Assembly (NCBI GenBank): GCA_910578825.1
Contig: CAJTSB010000024.1
Coordinates: 9,938 to 38,695, forward strand
Length of the DNA: 28,758 nt
Source: an uncultured Lachnospiraceae bacterium
GTDB taxonomy: Bacteria; Bacillota; Clostridia; Lachnospirales; Lachnospiraceae
Direction of reading: 5' to 3'
Shown here: positions 16,609 to 26,000 of the stretch, in pieces
Numbering within the stretch: position 1 is the first letter of the stretch
Layout of the letters: each line of letters begins with the position of its first letter
The notes under the pieces: generated by a model
What the model saw: only the letters and a program-made list of their open reading frames with translations
Told to the model about the DNA's origin: nothing
Databases searched by the model: none
Made by a program: the position numbers and the translations under genes

Positions 16609-17719
16609 TACAGCGAGTTGGAAATCCTTTGAATTTGGAAGGCTGATTGATGAAATCTATAAGGCAAAGGCGTATGCCAAAATTGATTTGACGACCGCTC
16701 CACATAAAAGAGAAGGTTTTATACCGTTTGTTTCCCGTACAGGAACCAATAACAGTGTGGATTGTTATGTTTTGGAGAGTGATGTTGGGAATATTGAGAC
16801 TGGAAATGCAATCGCCATTGGTGATACGACGGCGACCATTTCGTACCAAAGCAGCCCCTTTGCAACGGGGGACCATATCATCATTATCCGGGCGCAATGG
16901 TTAAATAAATATGTTGCGATGTTTATTATCAGTCTTTTGCAGCGTGAAAGATTTCGTTACTCCTATGGACGGGCTTTTCTCAAAGAGTCTATAGAAAAGA
17001 CTCGATTATTGCTTCCTGTGAAACGTGATGAGGTCGGCGTCGTGATTACAGATCAGGAACACGTTTTTTCGGATGAGGGGTATATCCCTGATTGGCAATG
17101 GATGCAAGATTATATAAAATCGCTACATTTTAAGCCGATTACGACGAAAGTGAAAAGGCAGGATGCCATACTTTTGGATACGAGTGATTGGAAAGAATTT
17201 TACCTGCACCGTATTATGAAAGCTGAAATGGGAAATGGTATTGATGCCGGAATGACAACAAGTAATTGTCCGGAATATAATTATGTTTCCCGTGACAGTA
17301 ACGGCAACGGCGTTGTCCGATTCATCGATGAAATGGAAGGCGAGCAACCATTTCCGGCGGGGGCAATGTCTTTGGCGTTAGGAGGAAGTTATCTGGGTTC
17401 GTGCTTTATTCAGAGAAAACCGTTTTATACTGCTCAGAACGTGGCAGTGCTGCAAGAAAAAATCCCATTATCCGATTATACCAAGTTATTTCTTGCCACA
17501 TTAATCAGAAATGAATGTAAAATAAAATACCAGGCATTTGGACGCGAGTTGAACTCTCATTTTAGGAAGGATTTCACACTAAAACTTCCGGTTAAGTATC
17601 ATGCGGATGGAACGGTAAGCGTGGATAAGAAATATGAGTTTTCGGATGAGGGGTATATCCCTGATTGGGAATGGATGGAACGTTACATAAAGTCTTTACC
17701 CTATAGTGACAGGATTTAA
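16598..17719 (+). CDS. Specificity subunit with two target-recognition domains
   Basis: A 373-residue DNA-recognition subunit, the likely partner of the upstream nuclease-methyltransferase. It is an internal duplication: half 1 begins LDTASWKSF (residue 3) and half 2 LDTSDWKEF (193), and each half ends in FSDEGYIPDW.WM..YIKSL (157 and 348). Each half should be one target-recognition domain followed by a helical spacer, reading one half of a bipartite site. This is the BcgI-B arrangement; type I HsdS is similar but normally longer. The ATG at 16598 has AGAGGGG 7 nt upstream; the in-frame ATG at 16592 is too close to it. It overlaps the upstream gene by 11 nt, so the two are co-translated. The site read cannot be predicted from sequence alone. 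Confidence 0.85.
   Translation: MKLDTASWKSFEFGRLIDEIYKAKAYAKIDLTTAPHKREGFIPFVSRTGTNNSVDCYVLESDVGNIETGNAIAIGDTTATISYQSSPFATGDHIIIIRAQWLNKYVAMFIISLLQRERFRYSYGRAFLKESIEKTRLLLPVKRDEVGVVITDQEHVFSDEGYIPDWQWMQDYIKSLHFKPITTKVKRQDAILLDTSDWKEFYLHRIMKAEMGNGIDAGMTTSNCPEYNYVSRDSNGNGVVRFIDEMEGEQPFPAGAMSLALGGSYLGSCFIQRKPFYTAQNVAVLQEKIPLSDYTKLFLATLIRNECKIKYQAFGRELNSHFRKDFTLKLPVKYHADGTVSVDKKYEFSDEGYIPDWEWMERYIKSLPYSDRI
17066..17104 (+). repeat. Direct repeat, copy 1 (specificity gene)
   Basis: Thirty-nine bases that recur at 17639-17677 with a single mismatch (position 31). They encode FSDEGYIPDW[QE]WM at the end of the first TRD half. The copies are 573 nt apart, exactly 191 codons, so recombination between them would stay in frame. 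Confidence 0.95.
17639..17677 (+). repeat. Direct repeat, copy 2 (specificity gene)
   Basis: Second copy of the 39-base repeat at 17066-17104, at the end of the second TRD half. The first 30 bases are identical between the copies. Confidence 0.95.
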
Positions 17720-17724
17720 AGAGA

Positions 17725-17764
17725 AACGCCCTTAGTATGTTGTCTGTTCCTATCTAAGGGCGTT
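17725..17764. terminator. Hairpin between the convergent RM and ABC-F genes
   Basis: AACGCCCTTAG (17725-17735) and CTAAGGGCGTT (17754-17764) form a perfect 11-bp stem with an 18-nt loop. On the - strand the stem is followed by TTTCTCTTT, so it should stop ABC-F transcription; on the + strand the next T-run is about 12 nt away. Probably bidirectional. Confidence 0.6.
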
Positions 17765-17811
17765 ATCGTCTGGATTTTTGAAGTAATGGAAACGGTCAAA
17801 AGTGCCAGTGC

Positions 17812-19452
17812 CTAGTCATCCTCCTCCTGCGCGTTGCTGGTGGAGTATACCTGTCTCTTTCTTGCCATCTCATCGTTTTCAAGATATTCGTCGTAAGTTG
17901 TCGTCTTGTCAATCATCGAGCCGTTCGGCAAAAATTCGATGATACGGTTGGCGGTTGTCTGCACGACCTGATGGTCTCTGGAGGCGAACAACAGCACGCC
18001 TGGGAATTTAATCAACCCGTTATTCAAGGCCGTGATACTCTCCATGTCGAGGTGGTCGGTCGGCTCGTCGAGAATCAGAATATTAGAGCCCTCAATCATC
18101 ATACGTGAGAGCAGGACGCGTACTTTTTCTCCACCGGACAGGACGCGCATCCGTTTGATGCCGTCTTCTCCGGCAAACAACATTCTTCCAAGGAATCCGC
18201 GGACATAAGTTGCGTCCTTGATTTCCGAGAACTGAGTCAGCCAGTCGGCGATCTGTAAGTCGGTATCGAAAATCTTCGTGTTATCTTTTGGGAAATAAGA
18301 CTGGCTGGTGGTAACGCCCCATTTGTAATTACCTTCATCCGGCTCCATCTCACCCATCAATATCTGGAACAGCGTTGTCTTGGCAAGCTCACAGCTTCCG
18401 ACAAATGCAATCTTATCGTCATGGCCGGCAATGAAGGAGATATTGTCGAGCACTTTCACGCCGTCAATAGTCTTGCTTAAGTTCTCTACGGTCAGGACTT
18501 CGTTGCCGATTTCGCGGTTTGGACGGAAATCAATATAAGGATATTTGCGGCTGGACGGTTTGATTTCGTCTAACTGGATTTTCTCTAACGCACGCTTTCT
18601 GGAAGTCGCCTGTTTGGATTTGGAGGCGTTGGCGGAGAAACGTGAGATAAATTCCTGCAGCTCCTTGATTTTCTCTTCTTTCTTTTTGTTCGCCTCTTTC
18701 ATCTGTTTAATCAAAAGCTGGCTGGACTCGTACCAGAAATCGTAGTTTCCTGCGTACAACTGAATCTTGGCGTAATCAATGTCTGCGGTGTGCGTGCAGA
18801 CCTTATTCAGAAAATAGCGGTCATGGGAGACCACGATGACAGTATTTTCAAAGTTAATCAGAAATTCCTCCAGCCATGCAATCGCGTCTAAATCCAAATG
18901 GTTTGTCGGCTCGTCTAAGAGCAGAATATCGGGATTGCCGAAAAGCGCCTGTGCAAGCAGGACTTTGACCTTCATATCGCCGGTAAGGTCTTTCATGATT
19001 GTGTAATGGTGCTCGGTGTCAATGCCCAGACCATTTAAAAGCTGGGCGGCGTCGGATTCCGCATTCCAGCCGTCCATTTCTGCAAATTCCGCCTCCAGCT
19101 CGCTGGCGCGGATGCCGTCTTCGTCTGAGAAGTCTTCTTTCATGTAGATGGCGTCTTTCTCTTTCATAATGTCATAGAGACGCTGATTTCCCATGATGAC
19201 GGTGTCCAGTACAGGAAACTCATCGTACTTGAAGTGGTCCTGCTGCAAGAAGGAAAGGCGCTGTCCAGGCGTGATAATAACATCTCCGCTCGTGGGCTCC
19301 AGTTGTCCGTTTAAAATCTTTAAGAAAGTGGATTTCCCAGCCCCGTTTGCACCGATAAGGCCATAGCAGTTCCCTTCCGTGAATTTAATATTTACATCTT
19401 CAAATAAAGCTTTTTTTCCAAGTCTGAGTGATATATTGCTCGTGCTAATCAT
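17812..19452 (-). CDS. ABC-F ATP-binding protein (YbiT-like)
   Basis: A 546-residue protein with two ATP-binding domains joined by a charged linker (about 240-310) and no membrane segments: the ABC-F family, which acts on the ribosome and in some members gives antibiotic resistance. Domain 1 has a canonical Walker A GANGAGKS (34-41) and LLLDEPTNHLD (177-187), with H-loop SHDR (His210), but a poor signature, LTGDM (156-160). Domain 2 has a poor Walker A, GSCELAKTT (352-360), a canonical signature LSGGE (438-442), LDEPTDHLD (461-469) and SRDH (491-494) instead of SHDR. It most resembles the YbiT/Uup-type housekeeping members found in Clostridia. The linker is not obviously the long type seen in resistance proteins, so I make no resistance claim. 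Confidence 0.88.
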   Translation of the reverse strand: MISTSNISLRLGKKALFEDVNIKFTEGNCYGLIGANGAGKSTFLKILNGQLEPTSGDVIITPGQRLSFLQQDHFKYDEFPVLDTVIMGNQRLYDIMKEKDAIYMKEDFSDEDGIRASELEAEFAEMDGWNAESDAAQLLNGLGIDTEHHYTIMKDLTGDMKVKVLLAQALFGNPDILLLDEPTNHLDLDAIAWLEEFLINFENTVIVVSHDRYFLNKVCTHTADIDYAKIQLYAGNYDFWYESSQLLIKQMKEANKKKEEKIKELQEFISRFSANASKSKQATSRKRALEKIQLDEIKPSSRKYPYIDFRPNREIGNEVLTVENLSKTIDGVKVLDNISFIAGHDDKIAFVGSCELAKTTLFQILMGEMEPDEGNYKWGVTTSQSYFPKDNTKIFDTDLQIADWLTQFSEIKDATYVRGFLGRMLFAGEDGIKRMRVLSGGEKVRVLLSRMMIEGSNILILDEPTDHLDMESITALNNGLIKFPGVLLFASRDHQVVQTTANRIIEFLPNGSMIDKTTTYDEYLENDEMARKRQVYSTSNAQEEDD

Positions 19453-19521
19453 GGTAGTAACCCTTATTCCTTTCTATTGCTATGCGGGTATCACGCATTC
19501 TGTGTTTTAATGCCATTGCTC

Positions 19522-19549
19522 ATTATACCTGAAATCCCTTATTTTTCAA
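19522..19549 (-). promoter_or_regulatory. ABC-F gene promoter
   Basis: On the - strand, TTGAAA (19549-19544) and TATAAT (19527-19522) are 16 nt apart, giving a leader of about 65 nt before the ATG at 19452. The -35 lies 8 nt from the -35 of the opposite-facing promoter at 19558-19586. Confidence 0.65.
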
Positions 19550-19557
19550 GAGTTTTA

Positions 19558-19586
19558 TTGAAAAAATATGAAAGATTTGGTATTAT
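19558..19586 (+). promoter_or_regulatory. Promoter of the cyclic-di-GMP gene
   Basis: TTGAAA (19558-19563), 17 nt, TATTAT (19581-19586), with TGG before it as an extended -10. It is back-to-back with the ABC-F promoter. The downstream gene lacks a strong Shine-Dalgarno (only AAGAATGGGG-like), so its translation may be weak. Confidence 0.6.
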
Positions 19587-19629
19587 GAAAGGGTAATGGC
19601 AATCTGAGACGTAAGAATGGGGTTTTTGT

Positions 19630-22600
19630 ATGGATGATCAAAGGATAGCAGAGAAAGAGAGCGTACCGGAAGAGCTGGAGGACAGCAGGGAACGGCTGAG
19701 TCGGATGATTGAGAAGATGCCCGCCGGGTGCGCCGTGATTCAGGGCAAGGATCACTGGGAGCTGGTGAGCGGAAATGAAGAGTTTTTCCGGCTGGTGGGC
19801 TATACCATGGAAGAAATTCAGGTATTGCCGGATGATTTTGAAGACACAATACATAGAGAAGACCGTGAGAAACTGCATGGACTTATGGAAGAGCTGGTAT
19901 ACACAGATAAGATTGAGCAATGTGAAATCCGCATCTGTGGCAAAGAGGGTGATATTCGTTGGATTGCCCTGAATATCCGTATGTTCTACTATCAGGGGAG
20001 GACGCCGTATTTTCTGGTGTCATGCTGGGATATTCACATGCGCAAGAAGATAGAGCAGGAGTTGTATCTTCAGACCGAGCGCTATAAGCTTGTGGAGGAG
20101 ATTAATCAGGAATTCCCATTTGAATATGATGTAAAGAATAAGACAATTTTTATTTCTTCCAGTTCCAATATCATGATTGCGGACAAGAATGGAAAAGATT
20201 TTTTTGTATCCATAAAGGCTCTGGAGGAGATTTTATTCCGTGAGGATTATGAAGAATTTTTCGGTATGATTGAGCGCGCCTCCAGACAGGAAGAAAATGG
20301 AATGCTGGAATACCGTGTCAATGTCGCCGATATCGGTCAGGAACCGGAATACGCGTGGCATCGGACGATTTATAAAAGCGTGGCGGGAGAAGAGGGTGAG
20401 ATTCTCCGTATTTTAGGCAGGACAGAGGACGTTACGCGGGAACGCCGTATTCAGGATGAGATGGAGCTCAGGCTCAAACAGGATGATTTGACGGGATTGC
20501 TCAATAAATCTACTACGAAGTCGGAGGTGGAGGCGTACCTGAAGAAGAATGTCCGCGGTACGCATGCGCTTATGCTGATTGATGTGGATAACTTTAAGGG
20601 CATCAATGATTCTCTGGGGCATATGTTTGGGGACAGCGTATTAATCAGCATCGCAAAGAAAATCCAGGATTTGTTCCGCGCCACGGATATTGTGGGCAGA
20701 ATCGGCGGGGATGAATTCATGGTGTTCATGAAACATACGGATTTCTACCAGGCAAAAATGAAAGCTGAGAGCATTTGCAGGAATATCAGACAGACATATC
20801 ATGACGGAAGTCAGGGGGAAATAACCGTAAGCTGTAGTGTTGGTGTGGCGATTATCGGCTCCGTAAGGGAAAGTTACAGTTCCCTGTTTGCCAAGGCGGA
20901 TATGGCGATGTATCAGGCGAAGGAGGGCGGCAAGAACCAGTATAAGATTGCCGAGGCGACAGACCCCTTGTGGAAAATACGCAAAGCCGCCAGAATTGAG
21001 CCGCGTATTGAGCAGTACAAGGCAGGTAAGATTCAGGATATGGATTTCCTCTCAGAGGCCTTTACACTTTTATCCCATGCCAAAGATGTAAATGATTCTT
21101 TAAATATTTTGATGGAGCGCATTGGCCGCCAATATGATTTGGGGATTGTTTCTGTGCTGGAATGCGATCAGGAAAGGAAAGAGCTTATTCAGACGAACTG
21201 CTGGACGAGAGAGAACGGCGTTATCTATGAGCCGCAGTTTGTAGATAACAGCTATGAAGACTGGGACGGCTTTTTGAAAGGGTTTGATGAATGGGGAGTA
21301 GCCTGTATCAATGATTGCTGGGATGGCGAAGAGGTGACCGAGAAGGATAAAGCAGTATTTCGGGAGCGGCAGATGCGTGCGATTGTAAATTGCCGGTTCT
21401 CCTATTTTGAGCTTGGCGAGGGATATGTAAGTTTCTGTGATACGGAAAAACCCAGGGTTTGGAGCAATTTTGAGAAGGAGACGTTTCTTGAGCTTACACG
21501 AATGCTCTCGGTATTTGTGGCGCTGCGTGTACAGCGTGAGGAGGACAAACGTGCAATCCGGCATCTGAAGCGCAGGGATATGCTGACAGGGCTATATATA
21601 GAAGAAGCATTTAAAGGATGTGTGAAGGAAAAGCTTCAAAATGGTGACAGAAATCTGCAATATGCCATGCTCTATGCGGATATCAATGAATTTTCCTATA
21701 TCAATGAGAATTTCGGACATGAGGCGGGAAATGAGATTCTCAAGAAGTTTGCCAAACGGATTCGAAGCGGCAATAACAAAATATCCTGCAGGCTTTACTC
21801 GGATCTATTTGTTACCCTGATATGGGGACAGAGTAAGGAAGAGATTATAGGGATTGTGTCAAGAGCAAATGAAGAATTTGCAAAGCAGCAGAAAGAGGTT
21901 TATACTTCCTGCAATCTCAGGCTGTCTACAGGTATTTATTTTATAGATGATCTGGAGGAAAATCTGGATACTGCAATTGAAAACGCGAATATTGCCAGAA
22001 AGAGCATTAAGGGCAGCGCAGATCTCTGTCGGGTTTATGAGAGCAGGATGCGCAAACAGCGTGAACTTGAGAAACAGATTCTGTCGGACTTCCAGAGCAA
22101 CCTTGCAGAGAGCAGATTTCAGGTCTACATCCAGCCCAAGTTCTTGCTCGATCAGTTGGAACTCTCCGGTGGGGAGGCGTTGGTGCGCCTGAAGAAGAGG
22201 GACGGAAGTCTGGAGCCGCCGGGCGTGTTCATTCCCATACTGGAGAAATCGGGTTATATTGTAGAGCTTGATTTTTATATGTATGAACAGGTCCTGATTT
22301 ATATGAAACGCTGGAAAGACGAGGGAATGCGGCTTCCGATCATTTCTGTGAATTTCTCCAGATGCCATTTTGAGAAGAATGGAATTTTCAGGCGGATTAT
22401 GGAGTTGACGGAGAAATATGGCGTAGAGCACGGATTTATAGAGATTGAGATAACGGAAAGCCTGTTTGTTCTGGGCTATGATCTGGTCAAAGCCGAAGTT
22501 CAGCAGCTTCGCGCGGCGGGATTTCGGGTCGCAATAGATGATTTTGGGACGGGCTATTCTTCCCTTGGAATGCTGCTTGACATTCCGGCAGATATCGTAA

Positions 22601-22842
22601 AGATTGACCGTAGTTTCCTCAATCGTGAGAACCGTGAGTGTGAAGAAGAATTCCTGCGAAATATGGGCTGCCTGATTCGAAGCGTCAAGGAAGAAGTCAT
22701 CTTTGAGGGAATCGAGACGGAGGAGCAGAGGGTGTTTCTTGTAAGATGTGGGTTCCGTTATGGACAGGGATTTTTGTTTGATCGTCCGCTTCCGGTAGAG
22801 ATATTTCAGGAAAAATATATGAAAACGATTGAAAACAACTGA
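19630..22842 (+). CDS. PAS-PAS-GGDEF-GAF-GGDEF*-EAL cyclic-di-GMP protein
   Basis: A 1070-residue cytoplasmic protein with no membrane segments. Domains in order: PAS (about 20-145), PAS (150-275), GGDEF (280-440), GAF-like (465-645), degenerate GGDEF (645-810) and EAL (815-1065). The first GGDEF is intact: GGDEF at 359-363, with an RxxD product-inhibition site (RATD, 350-353) five residues before it. The second reads YSDLF (723-727) in place of GGDEF and should not synthesise cyclic-di-GMP. The EAL domain keeps its key residues: EAL 849-851, SVNFSR, EITES, DDFGTGYSSL (970-979), VKID and EGIE. It may therefore both make and break the messenger, switched by ligands of the PAS/GAF domains. The ATG at 19630 is the first in frame after the promoter. 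Confidence 0.92.
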   Translation: MDDQRIAEKESVPEELEDSRERLSRMIEKMPAGCAVIQGKDHWELVSGNEEFFRLVGYTMEEIQVLPDDFEDTIHREDREKLHGLMEELVYTDKIEQCEIRICGKEGDIRWIALNIRMFYYQGRTPYFLVSCWDIHMRKKIEQELYLQTERYKLVEEINQEFPFEYDVKNKTIFISSSSNIMIADKNGKDFFVSIKALEEILFREDYEEFFGMIERASRQEENGMLEYRVNVADIGQEPEYAWHRTIYKSVAGEEGEILRILGRTEDVTRERRIQDEMELRLKQDDLTGLLNKSTTKSEVEAYLKKNVRGTHALMLIDVDNFKGINDSLGHMFGDSVLISIAKKIQDLFRATDIVGRIGGDEFMVFMKHTDFYQAKMKAESICRNIRQTYHDGSQGEITVSCSVGVAIIGSVRESYSSLFAKADMAMYQAKEGGKNQYKIAEATDPLWKIRKAARIEPRIEQYKAGKIQDMDFLSEAFTLLSHAKDVNDSLNILMERIGRQYDLGIVSVLECDQERKELIQTNCWTRENGVIYEPQFVDNSYEDWDGFLKGFDEWGVACINDCWDGEEVTEKDKAVFRERQMRAIVNCRFSYFELGEGYVSFCDTEKPRVWSNFEKETFLELTRMLSVFVALRVQREEDKRAIRHLKRRDMLTGLYIEEAFKGCVKEKLQNGDRNLQYAMLYADINEFSYINENFGHEAGNEILKKFAKRIRSGNNKISCRLYSDLFVTLIWGQSKEEIIGIVSRANEEFAKQQKEVYTSCNLRLSTGIYFIDDLEENLDTAIENANIARKSIKGSADLCRVYESRMRKQRELEKQILSDFQSNLAESRFQVYIQPKFLLDQLELSGGEALVRLKKRDGSLEPPGVFIPILEKSGYIVELDFYMYEQVLIYMKRWKDEGMRLPIISVNFSRCHFEKNGIFRRIMELTEKYGVEHGFIEIEITESLFVLGYDLVKAEVQQLRAAGFRVAIDDFGTGYSSLGMLLDIPADIVKIDRSFLNRENRECEEEFLRNMGCLIRSVKEEVIFEGIETEEQRVFLVRCGFRYGQGFLFDRPLPVEIFQEKYMKTIENN

Positions 22843-22903
22843 TTTCAGGGGATATCATTATAGAAATATTTCAAGAAAAATACAGGAAATCCCATGAAAA
22901 GTA

Positions 22904-22932
22904 TTGATTTTTTAGACGAGAATCATTATAGT
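22904..22932 (+). promoter_or_regulatory. Promoter of the pyruvate:ferredoxin oxidoreductase gene
   Basis: TTGATT (22904-22909), 17 nt, TATAGT (22927-22932). The leader of about 75 nt contains a small palindrome CTTAA-TT-TTAAG (22985-22996) directly before the AGGAGG at 22998-23003, which could affect ribosome access. The 22843-22903 gap shows only AT-rich sequence with weak inverted repeats. Confidence 0.55.
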
Positions 22933-23012
22933 ATAAAAGAAGGAAAAATCTGCATATCCGTTTTCATTTTTCGGAGGCGGAGTGCTTAATTTTAAGTAGG
23001 AGGAAGAATGTA

Positions 23013-26000
23013 ATGAAAAGATCTATGAAAACAATGGATGGAAATCATGCAGCAGCACATGCATCATATGCGTTTACTGATGTTGCAGCCATCTACCCGA
23101 TCACACCATCATCTGTTATGGCTGAAGCAACAGACGAATGGGCAACTCAGGGAAGAAAGAACATTTTTGGAGAGACTGTTCAGGTTACTGAGATGCAGTC
23201 TGAGGCAGGTGCAGCAGGTACAGTGCATGGCTCATTGGCAGCAGGCGCTTTGACTACCACTTACACTGCATCTCAGGGATTGTTGCTGATGATCCCGAAT
23301 CTTTATAAGATTGCCGGTGAGGGACTTCCGGGCGTATTTAACGTATCTGCACGTTGCGTAGCAACACATGCGCTGAATATTTTTGGAGATCATTCCGATG
23401 TATATGCATGTCGTCAGACTGGCGCTGCTATGCTCTGCGAGTCTTCCGTACAGGAAGTTATGGATTTGACTCCGGTTGCACACTGTGCAGCTTTGGAAGG
23501 TCATCTTCCTTTTATCAATTTCTTCGATGGATTCCGTACCTCTCATGAGATTCAGAAAATTGAGACATGGGATTATGAAGATCTCAAAGATATGGTAAGC
23601 ATGGATGCAATCAGCGATTTCCGCAAGAATGCATTGAATCCGAATCATCCGCGCCAGGATGGTTCCGCGCAGAACCCGGATATTTTCTTCCAGAGCAGAG
23701 AGTCATGCAACTCTACGTATGATGCATTACCTGCAATCGTTCAGAAATATATGGACAAGGTAAATGAGAAACTCGGAACAGATTACAAACTCTTCAACTA
23801 TTATGGAGCAGCAGATGCAGAGAAAGTTATCGTTGCTATGGGTTCCGTATGTGATACCATTGACGAGACCATCGACTACTTGATGGAAAGAGGCGAGAAA
23901 GTCGGCGTTGTGAAAGTTCGTCTTTACAGACCGTTTGCAAAAGAAGCTTTCGTAGCTGCTATTCCTGAAACTGCAAAACTGATTGCTGTTTTGGACAGAA
24001 CAAAAGAGCCCGGTTCTCTTGGCGAGCCGCTGTATCTTGATGTTGTTGCAGCATTAAAGGGAACAAAATTCGAATCTGTACAGATTACAAGCGGACGTTA
24101 TGGTCTTGGTTCCAAGGATACGACTCCTGGACAGATTATCGCCGTTTACAATAATACAGAAAAAGAGAAATTTACGATTGGTATTTTTGATGATGTTACC
24201 AACCTTTCTCTGGAAATCAAAGAAGATCCGGTTACGACGCCGGAGGGAACGATCAACTGTAAGTTCTGGGGTCTTGGTGCAGATGGTACCGTTGGCGCGA
24301 ATAAGAACTCTATTAAGATCATCGGAGATAACACAGATATGTATGCACAGGCATACTTTGACTATGACTCCAAGAAATCCGGTGGTGTTACCATGTCTCA
24401 CCTGCGTTTTGGTAAGAAGGCAATCAAATCCACTTACCTGATTAAGCAGGCGAACTTCGTAGCATGCCACAATCCGTCTTATGTACGCAAGTACAATATG
24501 GCTCAGGAATTAGTGCCGGGTGGAACTTTCCTTCTGAACTGCTCCTGGTCACCGGAAGAATTAGAGGCACATTTACCTGGACAGGTTAAGAGATATATCG
24601 CAGAGAATGATATCAAGTTCTATACCATCGACGGTATCAAGATTGGTAAGGAAATCGGACTTGGCGGACGTATCAATACGGTACTTCAGTCTGCATTCTT
24701 CAAACTGGCTGAAATCATTCCGGAAGAGAGAGCGATTGAGCTGATGAAAGCTGCTGCTAAAGCAACTTATGGCAAGAAAGGCGACAAGATCGTACAGATG
24801 AACTATGACGCCATTGATGCCGGCGCTAAGGGCGTTGTTAAGATTGACGTACCTGCAAGCTGGAAAGATGCTCAGGATGAGAGCTTTGCAAAGGTTGCAA
24901 CGGGCGACCGCAAAGACGTTGTAGATTTCGTAAACAATATCCAGATTCCGGTTAACGCTCAGGAAGGTAACAACATTCCGGTATCTGTTGTAAAAGCATA
25001 TGAAAATGGACAGACACCGTCCGGTTCCTCTGCATATGAGAAACGCGGCATCGCAGTTGACGTTCCTGTTTGGAATCCGGAAAACTGTATTCAGTGTAAT
25101 ATCTGTTCTTATGTCTGCCCGCATGCAGTTATCCGTCCGGTAGCGTTGACAGAGGATGAGGCTGCAAAGGTTCCGGAAGGAATGCAGACACTTCCAATGA
25201 CCGGTATGCCGGATTACAAGTTCAGCATAACGATTTCAGCGCTTGACTGTACCGGATGCGGATCCTGTGCAAATGTATGTCCTGGCAAGAAGGGTGAGAA
25301 AGCTCTTACCATGCAGAACTGCGAGGCAAACGTTGGAGAGCAGGCTTACTTCGATTATGGTCTGACTGTTGAGAAGAAGATTGACGTTGTAGAGAAATTT
25401 AAAGAGACAACCGTTAAGGGATCTCAGTTCAAGCAGCCGTTGCTTGAGTTCTCCGGAGCTTGCGGCGGATGTGGTGAGACACCTTATGCAAAATTGATTA
25501 CACAGTTGTTCGGTGACAGAATGTATATTGCAAACGCAACCGGATGTTCCTCTATCTGGGGTAACTCCTCACCTTCTACACCGTACACCGTAAATGAAAG
25601 AGGACAGGGTCCTGCATGGTCCAATTCCTTATTCGAGGATGCTGCTGAGTTTGGTTATGGTATGTTATTGGCTCAGAAAGCAATCCGCGGCAAATTAAAA
25701 GGCAAAGTAGAAGCGCTTGTAGCAGACGGCAAGAATGCAGATGTTGCAGCAGCAGGAAAAGAGTGGTTAGACACATACTGTGTTGGCGCGCTCAATGGAA
25801 CAGCAACCGATAAACTGATTGCAGCTTTGGAAGCATGTGGATGTGACGCATCTAAGGAAATCCTTGCGGAGAAAGACTTCCTTGCTAAGAAATCCCAGTG
25901 GATTTTCGGTGGTGACGGATGGGCATACGACATCGGATTTGGCGGTGTTGACCACGTTCTGGCAAGCGGACAGGATATCAACGTTATGGTATTCGATACC

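Noticed and set aside
14531..17764. Prophage or transposon remnant carrying the RM genes
   Set aside because: No integrase, transposase, terminal repeats at both ends or attachment-site duplication could be seen.
17812..19452. Antibiotic-resistance ABC-F (for example Lsa/Vga/OptrA type)
   Set aside because: Motif pattern and linker look like housekeeping YbiT-type proteins; sequence alone does not support a resistance claim.
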